This document shows positions 6,773 to 12,252 of a DNA stretch of 12,252 nt, piece by piece. The stretch is taken from the NCBI GenBank assembly GCA_017507595.1, contig JAFWAM010000143.1, forward strand, positions 1-12,252. The letters run 5' to 3'. How positions within the stretch are numbered: the first letter of the stretch is position 1; each line of letters begins with the position of its first letter. This stretch comes from Clostridia bacterium. Its GTDB lineage: Bacteria > Bacillota_A > Clostridia > Christensenellales > Borkfalkiaceae. The translations under genes and the position numbers were made by a program. The notes under the pieces are model-generated. The model worked only from the letters and a program-made list of their open reading frames with translations, made no database searches and was not told where the DNA came from.

Positions 6773-6825
6773 AAAGAGCAAACACGCAAGGGGGAAAAGA
6801 CCTTATGTGTCTGCTCTTTTTCTGT
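6773..6825 (+). terminator. Terminator-like hairpin inside the element
   Basis: AAGAGCA (6774-6780) and ACAC (6782-6785) pair with TGCTCTT (6812-6818) and GTGT (6807-6810), with an A/C mismatch between the two stems. TTTTCTG follows on the plus strand. The loop is about 20 nt and purine-rich. It separates the left hairpin section from the AGTGAAGTT array, and could end a short plus-strand RNA or just be part of the fold. Confidence 0.4.
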
Positions 6826-6826
6826 T

Positions 6827-6976
6827 AGTGAAGTTTTCGCTACTGCGAAAGTGAAGTTGTGCTACGCACAATGAAGTTGCTCACAGGATCTCGCAGTGAA
6901 GTTAAGTTTGCCCACTTTGCCAAAGGCAAAACTTCACTATCTGCAGGATAACTTCACTTACGAAGTAAACTTCACT
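6827..6976. repeat. AGTGAAGTT array in head-to-head symmetry
   Basis: Forward units start at 6827, 6850, 6870 (CAATGAAGTT variant) and 6895. Inverted units AACTTCACT lie at 6930-6938, 6950-6958 and 6968-6976. Spacing is about 18-25 nt. Spacers are often small palindromes: TTCGC/GCGAA, TTGTGC/GCACAA, TTTGCC/GGCAAA (6916-6930) and ACTT/AAGT; TTGCCC/GGGCAA follows the last unit (6976-6991). The whole array can fold as one long interrupted stem centred near 6916. No protein-coding frame is supported. Confidence 0.85.
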
Positions 6977-6998
6977 TGCCCATAAGGGCAACCTTAGT

Positions 6999-7033
6999 TT
7001 TAGCGTGTTCTCCGTTAAGGATAACACGCTAAA
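6999..7033. repeat. Hairpin at the right end of the element
   Basis: TTTAGCGTGTT (6999-7009) and AACACGCTAAA (7023-7033) form a perfect 11-bp stem around a 13-nt loop. Parts of this stem also belong to the right terminal inverted repeat, so two competing folds are possible. Confidence 0.75.
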
Positions 7034-7102
7034 GCGCTGTCCTTTTTATTCTTGGCGAGGCTTAGGCGATAATTTCAGTGCTGAAAAAAGTAAAAAACCT
7101 TT

Positions 7103-7127
7103 AAAAACCGACCTATTGGCCGACTTT
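7103..7127 (-). terminator. Probable terminator of the opp operon
   Basis: On the minus strand CGGCC (7122-7118), loop AATA, GGTCG (7113-7109, one G-U) is followed by G and TTTTT, then two more T-runs down to 7083. Flanking AAA/TTT can lengthen the stem. It lies about 35 nt after the stop of the last operon gene at 7159. The rest of 7041-7158 shows only a TTTCAG/CTGAAA dyad (7073-7086). Confidence 0.65.
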
Positions 7128-7158
7128 TGCCCTGAACGCACCTTTGCCGTCCCCTTTA

Positions 7159-7563
7159 CTAAACAAGATTGTATATAAGCAAACAGACCATTGAAAGTAT
7201 AAACATTATTCCGCCCACGTGGAGCAAAAATGCAAGCACCGTTCTTTTTCCTGCCTTCCTTTCCTTATACTGGGCGTAAGTTTCCCTGTCCTTAAACCTT
7301 CTTGACGACCAGTTTTTAGTGACGAAGATGGAGGAAAACGCATACCCTATTCCGTCAAAGGCGCCCTCTCTTGTGACGTAGCTTATGCCACCGACGCCCA
7401 AAAACAGTACGCCGGGGATAAAAAATCCGTCGGTAAGGATTTTAAACACGTCCTTTGCGGTGGGGGCGGTAAAAATATGATTGAGTATAACGTAGGTCAG
7501 GACGAAGATCAGCCCTATGACCGACGATACCGAATATTTTATAATGGTCGACTTATTTTCCAT
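7159..7563 (-). CDS. Small membrane protein, DUF3899-like
   Basis: The start at 7563 (MENKSTIIKY) lies one base after the oppF stop codon (TAACATG), so translation is probably coupled; a longer frame upstream only re-reads oppF in another phase. The product is 134 residues with three likely membrane helices at about 9-28, 45-62 and 109-131. Between helices 2 and 3 is a basic loop with REGAFDGIGYAF (65-76) and RETYAQYKERKAGKR (93-107). The order of helices, the TDGFFIPGVLFLGVGG segment and the YxxYKxRK motif fit the DUF3899 family of Firmicutes membrane proteins, which has no known function. Being last in the transporter operon suggests a link to it, but a passenger role is equally possible. 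Confidence 0.75.
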   Translation of the reverse strand: MENKSTIIKYSVSSVIGLIFVLTYVILNHIFTAPTAKDVFKILTDGFFIPGVLFLGVGGISYVTREGAFDGIGYAFSSIFVTKNWSSRRFKDRETYAQYKERKAGKRTVLAFLLHVGGIMFILSMVCLLIYNLV

Positions 7564-7564
7564 G

Positions 7565-8806
7565 TTATCCGTTAAGCTGTTTTTTGTATTTTTCAAACTC
7601 CTCCTGATTGCAGAAGACGAAGTGACCGGGCGCAACCTCACGCATGGTGGGGCCGTCAACCGAATAATCGTGCTCTGCCAAGGGGCTATATACTATCCTC
7701 TTGCGACGCTTTTCGTAATTGGGGTCGGGAAGAGGTATTGCCGAAAGCAATGATTTCGTGTATGGGTGTAAGGGATTTTTGAAAAGCTCGTCAGAGGAGG
7801 CAAGCTCTACCAGGTTGCCAAAGTACATTACGCCTATGCGGTCGGAAAAATACTTGACGACCGAAAGGTCGTGGGCAACGAATAAGATAGTAAGCCCCAT
7901 CTTTTCACGAAGCTCGTTCAAAAGGTTTATTACCTGGGCCTGAATGGACACGTCAAGGGCCGAAACGGGCTCGTCTGCAATGATCATTTCAGGATTCATG
8001 ATAATAGACCTGGCAACGCCTATACGCTGGCGCTGTCCGCCGGAGAACTCGTGGGGGTAGCGCCCTGCGTGCTCACGGACGAGGCCTACAAGCTCAAGCA
8101 TTTCAAAGACCTTTTCGTCAATGACCTTTTTGTCCCTTTCGCCCTGAATAATAAGCCCTTCGGAAATAATCTCCCTTACGGTCATACGTGGGTCGAGGGA
8201 AGCAATCGGGTCCTGGAAGATCATCTGGATCTGCGTGACCAACTTTTTGCGCTTGGCCTCGGCAATCTTAACGGAAAGCTCCTTCTTAAGCTCCTCAGCG
8301 CGCTCGGGCTCCGCCGCCGTCATACGGGCGTACTCAGCCTTAAGGTCAGCCACGTTCTGCTTGATATATTCCTTATCGCAGTTTTTCTGGTCGTAATTTG
8401 CCTTTTTGATCTCTTCCTTTTGGGCGGCGATATATTCGTCGGCTTTTTTCGTAAGGCTTGCCACCGTCTGCTTGTAGCTTGGGTCGGTCTTGTCTAAAGC
8501 GGCGATGGCCTCCTTAAGCTTTTTGCGCTCGGCGGCGATATTGTCCTTATACACCCTGGTACCGGCGACGATACGCCTACCCTTAAAGTAAACGTTGCCG
8601 CTTGTTGCGTTGTAAAGCTTGATGATGGTCCTGCCCGTGGTGGTCTTACCGCAGCCAGACTCGCCAACCAGGCCGAAAACCTCACCCTTTTTAATGTCAA
8701 AGCTGACGTTGTTGACAGCCTTAAGCTCCCTTTTCCCCATCTTGAAAAACTGACAGAGATTTTCAACCCTTATCAAGGTTTCGGCGTTATCAAAATTTCT
8801 CTTCAT
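7565..8806 (-). CDS. oppF: Oligopeptide/dipeptide ABC transporter ATPase, OppF/DppF type, with coiled-coil insertion
   Basis: This cytoplasmic ATPase of a peptide importer has Walker A GESGCGKT (48-55), Q-loop IFQDP (Gln198), signature FSGGQ (254-258), Walker B MIIADEP (274-280) and H-loop His312, so it should hydrolyse ATP. It is 413 residues against about 310-330 for usual OppF. The extra part, about 81-188, sits between Walker A and the Q-loop and is a charged Lys/Glu/Ala-rich helix, likely a coiled coil (AAERKKLKEAIAALDK, ADEYIAAQKEEIKK). In the C-terminal oligopeptide-transporter domain, PLHPYT is kept (345-350), but only one Cys of the usual CxxxxxC...C...C set remains (GHFVFC, Cys399). 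GGAGGAGG, inside the last codons of oppD, lies before ATG; the gap is 3 nt. The OppF versus DppF name is by family only. Confidence 0.93.
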   Translation of the reverse strand: MKRNFDNAETLIRVENLCQFFKMGKRELKAVNNVSFDIKKGEVFGLVGESGCGKTTTGRTIIKLYNATSGNVYFKGRRIVAGTRVYKDNIAAERKKLKEAIAALDKTDPSYKQTVASLTKKADEYIAAQKEEIKKANYDQKNCDKEYIKQNVADLKAEYARMTAAEPERAEELKKELSVKIAEAKRKKLVTQIQMIFQDPIASLDPRMTVREIISEGLIIQGERDKKVIDEKVFEMLELVGLVREHAGRYPHEFSGGQRQRIGVARSIIMNPEMIIADEPVSALDVSIQAQVINLLNELREKMGLTILFVAHDLSVVKYFSDRIGVMYFGNLVELASSDELFKNPLHPYTKSLLSAIPLPDPNYEKRRKRIVYSPLAEHDYSVDGPTMREVAPGHFVFCNQEEFEKYKKQLNG

Positions 8807-8809
8807 TTT

Positions 8810-10957
8810 TTATGCCTCCTCCTGTAAGTGCTTCATTCTGTTTATCCTGTCGGTAACCTGCTTGGGCGGATCGATCTTTGGTGCGTTTTCGTGAAGCAGC
8901 CAGGTTGCCGCATAGTGGGTGTCGGACACCTTGAACATCGGCGGCTGCTCCTCAAAGTCTATCTGCATTGCGTACTTGTTACGGGCCGCAAAGGCGTCGC
9001 CCTTGGGGGGATAGATCATATTGGGCGGAGTGCCGGGGATGGCATCAAGCTTGTCGTCCGTATCAAGGTCGGGCATTGAGGATAAAAGTGCCCAGGTGTA
9101 TGGGTGGCGGGGCTCGTAAAATACGTCCTCTGCCGTGCCGTACTCAACAATCTTGCCCGCATACATAACGGCAATGCGGTCGGCCATGTTGGCAACGACC
9201 CCAAGGTCGTGGGTGATGAAAATAACCGTAAGCCCCCTCTCCTTCTTAAGCTTATTGATAAGCTCCAGGATCTGTGACTGGATTGTTACGTCAAGGGCAG
9301 TGGTGGGCTCGTCGCAAATAAGAATATCCGGGTTTGCCGCAAGGGCGATGGCGATAACGATACGCTGGCGCATACCGCCGGAAAATTCAAAGGGGTACTG
9401 GTTGTATCTGATGGCGGGGTCGGGGATGCCTACCTCGTCCATGATCTTGATTGCCTTTGCCTTTGCCATCTTGCGGGTAACCTTATATACTACCGCGCTG
9501 GCCTTTTCCTTGAAATACTCTATAAGGGCCAACGCGCTTTCCTTGGGATCAAAGGCGTCTTTTTCCCTTAAATCCTTTTCGTATTTACCCTTAAGCCCCT
9601 GTAAAACGGCAATGATGTTTGACTTTGCAAGGTCAAGGTCAATAAGCGCAAGGGGGATAACCTTCCACTCGGGCTTTTTACCCTTGGCCACAAGGGCCTG
9701 GTATTTTTCCGTCTGGCGGTCAAACCTTGCCTGCTCCTTTGGATTAGACAGGCATGCGTCAAAATACTTGTCAAGACTGCTTTTAATGGTCGTTTTAAAG
9801 GTGTATTCCACACTGCTTTTGTGGATGGCAAGCTTGTCTATCCCGTCCCAGACCTTGTCTGAAAGTTGGTCTATAAGCCCGTAAGCGGCCTTTTTGTCTA
9901 AATTTTCGCCGCCGAAAAACTCTATTGCCCTGTCGATTTCACTAATAACGCCGGCCTTTTTGTCAAGGGACTTTTCAAAGCTTAGCTTAAGGGCCCTTTC
10001 CGCCGAAGATATAAAGGCAAGCATAAAGTTTTCGTCAAGATACCTTCTTGTCATTGAGGTAAGCTCCTCAATGGGCATATCGTCAACGTTTGCCGTCGGG
10101 TTTTTAAGCATGTAGTACCCAAGGGTAAAGTAATTGGGCTTTTGCCTTTCAAGGGCGGTGCAAAGGCGTGACTTAAGCTCCTTAAGCCTTTCGATACAGT
10201 CTTCGGGAACAGCCCCACCCTTAACGCTTAAAGCGTCTAAAGTCAGGGCGTTTGTCAAAGCGACGTTTTCCTCGTCCATGACGACTATATCGGGATGTGT
10301 GCACCCCTTAAAGCCCTTAACGAAGGCCGAAATACTCCTCTTCGGGTCAACCTTTTGCTTCTTTTCCACAAGGAAAAGGAAGTTTTCTATATCTAAGATA
10401 AGCTCCTCACCGTGGCGGTGAATTTCGTTATAAGCCCCCTCAAGCTTGGTGCTTTTAATGCAGAAAAGGTCAAAGGTATGGCAGGCTTCCTTATTGGCCT
10501 CACGACTACCCTCGCCCATGGCCTCGTCCATGGAAAGATTTAAAAGCTTAAGCTTTTCGTTAAAGTCACGCCTTGCGCTTTTCATAGAGGCCTTCGACTT
10601 TAAAAGCATTGCCTCGGTAAGCTGACGGCCTATCTTCATAATGGGGTTAAGGCTTGACATTGGGTCCTGGAAGATCATGGCGATCTTGTCGCCGCGGATC
10701 TTGTGGAAGTCCTCTTCAGAGATCTTCAACAGATCCTGCCCGTCGTAAACTATCTGACCGCCCTCAACGATGGCGTTGGGTGCCAGAATGCCCATAATGG
10801 CACGGTTGGTAACCGACTTGCCGGAGCCCGATTCCCCTACTATTGCCAGGGTTTCGCCCTTATAAAGGTCAAAGCTGACGTTTCTTACGGCCTGAACCTT
10901 ACCGTTGTCCGTACGGAAGGATATGACCAGATTTTTACATTCTAATTTCTTTTCCAT
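8810..10957 (-). CDS. oppD: Oligopeptide/dipeptide ABC transporter ATPase, OppD/DppD type, with ~370-residue insertion
   Basis: At 715 residues this is about twice the usual OppD (330-350). The ATPase core is intact: Walker A GESGSGKS (41-48), Q-loop IFQDP (Gln97), signature FSGGM (525-529), Walker B ILICDEP (545-551), H-loop His583. Residues from about 122 to 495 form an insertion between the Q-loop region and the helical subdomain that leads to the signature (DEVGIPDP, 507-514). The insert is mostly helical and charged, with no motif I recognise. The C-terminal extension follows the family pattern (RHPYTWALLSSMPD, IPGTPPNMIYPPKG), but the four cysteines that bind a 4Fe-4S cluster in characterised DppD are Asp654, Asn660, Asp667 and Thr685. 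GGAGGG precedes the ATG; the gap from oppC is 2 nt. It should pair with OppF to power uptake through OppB/OppC. Confidence 0.95.
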   Translation of the reverse strand: MEKKLECKNLVISFRTDNGKVQAVRNVSFDLYKGETLAIVGESGSGKSVTNRAIMGILAPNAIVEGGQIVYDGQDLLKISEEDFHKIRGDKIAMIFQDPMSSLNPIMKIGRQLTEAMLLKSKASMKSARRDFNEKLKLLNLSMDEAMGEGSREANKEACHTFDLFCIKSTKLEGAYNEIHRHGEELILDIENFLFLVEKKQKVDPKRSISAFVKGFKGCTHPDIVVMDEENVALTNALTLDALSVKGGAVPEDCIERLKELKSRLCTALERQKPNYFTLGYYMLKNPTANVDDMPIEELTSMTRRYLDENFMLAFISSAERALKLSFEKSLDKKAGVISEIDRAIEFFGGENLDKKAAYGLIDQLSDKVWDGIDKLAIHKSSVEYTFKTTIKSSLDKYFDACLSNPKEQARFDRQTEKYQALVAKGKKPEWKVIPLALIDLDLAKSNIIAVLQGLKGKYEKDLREKDAFDPKESALALIEYFKEKASAVVYKVTRKMAKAKAIKIMDEVGIPDPAIRYNQYPFEFSGGMRQRIVIAIALAANPDILICDEPTTALDVTIQSQILELINKLKKERGLTVIFITHDLGVVANMADRIAVMYAGKIVEYGTAEDVFYEPRHPYTWALLSSMPDLDTDDKLDAIPGTPPNMIYPPKGDAFAARNKYAMQIDFEEQPPMFKVSDTHYAATWLLHENAPKIDPPKQVTDRINRMKHLQEEA

Positions 10958-10959
10958 AA

Positions 10960-12252
10960 TTAACCCTCCGCACCGCGCAACGATGGATTGAAGGCATCCC
11001 TTAACCCGTTGCCGAATAAGTTAAAGCTGATCATGAGAAGTGAAATAAACAGCGCCGGGAAGACAAGGGCGTGGGGATAGCCCGCAAGCATTGCCGCCTG
11101 GCCCGTTGAAAGCATTGAGCCAACCGAGGACATGGTGGTTGAGTCAAGATTAACGATGTTAAGATAGGTAAGGGACGTTTCGCTGAAGATAACCCCCGGT
11201 ATTACCAGTACGGAGCCCGTTATAATAGTCCCCAGCGAGTTGGGGAAGATATGCTTGAACATCAGACGGAAGTCCTTGGCGCCAAGAGTTCTTGCGGCAA
11301 GGATGTACTCCTGATTTTTAAACCTGTAAAACTGCATGCGCACTCGGCTTGCCATGCCTATCCACCCCGTCATGACGAAGGCAAACAAAAGTGAAGGTAC
11401 GACCCCCACCTTGCCCGCCAGGTGAAGCTGGAACAATATGGTAACGACCGTAAAGGGAATACCGTTTAAAATATCCGATATCCTTTCCATGATCATATCC
11501 GTTGCCCCACCGTAGTAGCCTTCAATGGCGCCGTAGATTGCGCCGATGGTCAGGTTGATGGCCGATATGGTAATGGCAAGAAGAAATGAAAATCTTGCGC
11601 CGTTTGCAAGTCTTGAGAAAATATCATACCCCTTTACGTCCGTGCCGAAGATAAATGAAGGCTCGTACCCGTAGGTGTAGATAAAGTAGTTGTAGGATGA
11701 AACCCTTATGGTGTAGTTGTACCCTTCGCCACTGCCCGCCTTGGAGCGCATCGCGTAAGAATATCTTTCGCTTGAGGCCGGGTTATCCTTACCGGGGTCC
11801 GATGCAAGACGGGTGTCGCTTTCATAGTCGTCGCGGGACTCGGTTGCCGTAAAGTAAGCAGGCTGAAGATTGCCGTTTTTATCGAGAACGGGTATGCCCT
11901 GCTTATCGCAGGCGTACCAGGTGTTAAGCTCGGTGGAAACCATGCTTACCTTGTTCTTCATCTGGGCAATTTCCACCATGGTCTTACCAAGGTCCTGAAG
12001 GGCGCTTTGGGTGCGGATACGGGGAAGGATCACCTGCACGCCGTTTTTGTCCTGCCAGGCCTGGATGTCCTTGTACTGCTCTGCCGTGACGGTCATGGTA
12101 AAGGCGGAATTCCCCCTGTAGGTGTCTATCTTGACCTTGTAAAGCTTGCTGGTCTTACCGAAGGCGTCGGTGAACTCCTCCACGTTTAAAACCTTAACGA
12201 CTGCGGGAAGCCCCGTTTCGGTTTCCATATTAAGGTACTTGATATACCTTGC
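10960..12252 (-). CDS. oppC: Oligopeptide/dipeptide ABC transporter permease, OppC/DppC type, partial at the N-terminus
   Basis: The frame is open to the window edge, eight codons past a Met at 12228, and the first membrane helix expected for OppC is missing. The true start is therefore outside and the Met is internal. Numbered from that Met, residues 1-190 form a hydrophilic region, probably extracytoplasmic, far longer than the short loop usually found between helix 1 and the GTDxxGRD motif. Then come FGTDVKGYDIFSRL (194-207), membrane helices at about 212-232, 257-270, 277-292, 333-350 and 388-405, and the coupling EAA loop EYILAARTLGAKDFRLMFKHIFPN (307-330), which contacts the ATPases. 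The C-terminus FNLFGNGLRDAFNP (402-415) is typical of OppC. It is followed at 2 nt by oppD. OppA and OppB are presumably further upstream, outside the window. Confidence 0.92.
   Translation of the reverse strand, partial: ARYIKYLNMETETGLPAVVKVLNVEEFTDAFGKTSKLYKVKIDTYRGNSAFTMTVTAEQYKDIQAWQDKNGVQVILPRIRTQSALQDLGKTMVEIAQMKNKVSMVSTELNTWYACDKQGIPVLDKNGNLQPAYFTATESRDDYESDTRLASDPGKDNPASSERYSYAMRSKAGSGEGYNYTIRVSSYNYFIYTYGYEPSFIFGTDVKGYDIFSRLANGARFSFLLAITISAINLTIGAIYGAIEGYYGGATDMIMERISDILNGIPFTVVTILFQLHLAGKVGVVPSLLFAFVMTGWIGMASRVRMQFYRFKNQEYILAARTLGAKDFRLMFKHIFPNSLGTIITGSVLVIPGVIFSETSLTYLNIVNLDSTTMSSVGSMLSTGQAAMLAGYPHALVFPALFISLLMISFNLFGNGLRDAFNPSLRGAEG

Larger units (their letters stand above)
6652..7040. 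mobile_element. MITE-like or structured-RNA element with long imperfect terminal inverted repeats
   Basis: The left end (6652-6690) contains, in order, ACAGCGC, AGCGTG and CTTAGCGGAGAA. The right end (7008-7040), read on the other strand, contains ACAGCGC, AGCGTG and CTTAACGGAGAA in the same order. Over the inner 23 bases 18 match, and the outer 7-mer is perfect; a 6-nt gap separates the two blocks. The interior is non-coding and full of hairpins, including the AGTGAAGTT array. Outside each end is an A-run or T-run (6645-6652; 7043-7049), so either strand would end in a stem followed by U residues. No transposase is present, and no target-site duplication could be identified. It may be a non-autonomous mobile element, a large bidirectional terminator or a non-coding RNA. 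The inverted-repeat structure is certain; the interpretation is not. Confidence 0.5.

Noticed and set aside
6601..6789. A 62-residue minus-strand frame (MRVCSFCLYKG...)
   Set aside because: It runs through the hairpins, the terminal inverted repeat and the HAD promoter, with no ribosome site. It is most likely a chance frame across the repeat element.
6827..6976. CRISPR array
   Set aside because: The units are 9 nt, change orientation midway, and spacers are 11-16 nt palindromes. No cas gene is present.
7073..7086. TTTCAG-TG-CTGAAA dyad as an operator
   Set aside because: It is short, with no promoter next to it, and lies in the T-rich tail after the opp terminator. The support is too weak.
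7564..7659. Longer start for the DUF3899-like protein, at 7659
   Set aside because: The added residues only re-read the end of oppF in another frame and are not membrane-like. The ATG at 7563, coupled to the oppF stop, fits better.
8051..8497. A 148-residue plus-strand frame
   Set aside because: It is antisense to oppF over its ATPase motifs, and has no ribosome site or domain.
9135..9884. A 249-residue plus-strand frame
   Set aside because: It is fully antisense to oppD, whose motifs are unmistakable. Long antisense frames arise here from codon composition.
12205..12228. The Met at 12228 as the true start of oppC
   Set aside because: The frame stays open to the window edge, no ribosome site precedes this Met, and the first membrane helix of the family is missing. 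The gene is truncated by the window.

Overview
The window looks like chromosomal DNA of a moderate-GC member of the Bacillota, most likely a gut-type clostridium. The reasons are the AGGAGG-like ribosome binding sites, consensus sigma-A promoters (TTGACT/TTGACA with TACAAT/TATAAT), short U-tract terminators, a cysteine-repeat lipoprotein of a kind common in gut Clostridia, and an Opp-type peptide transporter with enlarged subunits. Genus cannot be read from the sequence. Nearly all genes lie on the minus strand; only the lipoprotein gene is on the plus strand.

Layout, left to right. (1) 1-3332, minus strand: one promoter (3304-3332) drives malQ (4-alpha-glucanotransferase), a HAD-IIA phosphatase and a GlpA/LhgO-type FAD oxidoreductase that runs off the left edge. 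This looks like a carbon-metabolism operon joining maltodextrin use to phosphorylated C2/C3 compounds such as glycerol-3-phosphate. (2) 3428-4023: a terminator and a small four-helix membrane protein with its own promoter. (3) 4024-4331: an intergenic region with divergent promoters, a hairpin, and nearly identical leaders on both sides. (4) 4332-5819, plus strand: a secreted lipoprotein with three 37-residue cysteine repeats, an OB-like domain and a beta-rich C-terminal domain, followed by a strong terminator. (5) 5831-6635, minus strand: a HAD hydrolase with its own promoter and terminator. (6) 6636-7158: a non-coding stretch that is the most unusual part of the window. It holds a roughly 390-bp element bounded by long imperfect inverted repeats. 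Inside are several hairpins and a symmetrical array of the 9-mer AGTGAAGTT (four units forward, then three inverted). (7) 7159-12252, minus strand: an ABC peptide transporter operon, oppC (partial), oppD, oppF, then a small DUF3899-like membrane protein, with gaps of 1-3 nt between genes.

The transporter is also unusual. OppD carries about 370 extra residues inside its ATPase domain, OppF about 105, and OppC a long extracytoplasmic insert. The four C-terminal cysteines that bind a 4Fe-4S cluster in characterised DppD/OppD proteins are all replaced in this OppD. The best candidates for something undescribed are the inverted-repeat element at 6652-7040 and the jointly enlarged, cluster-less peptide transporter.
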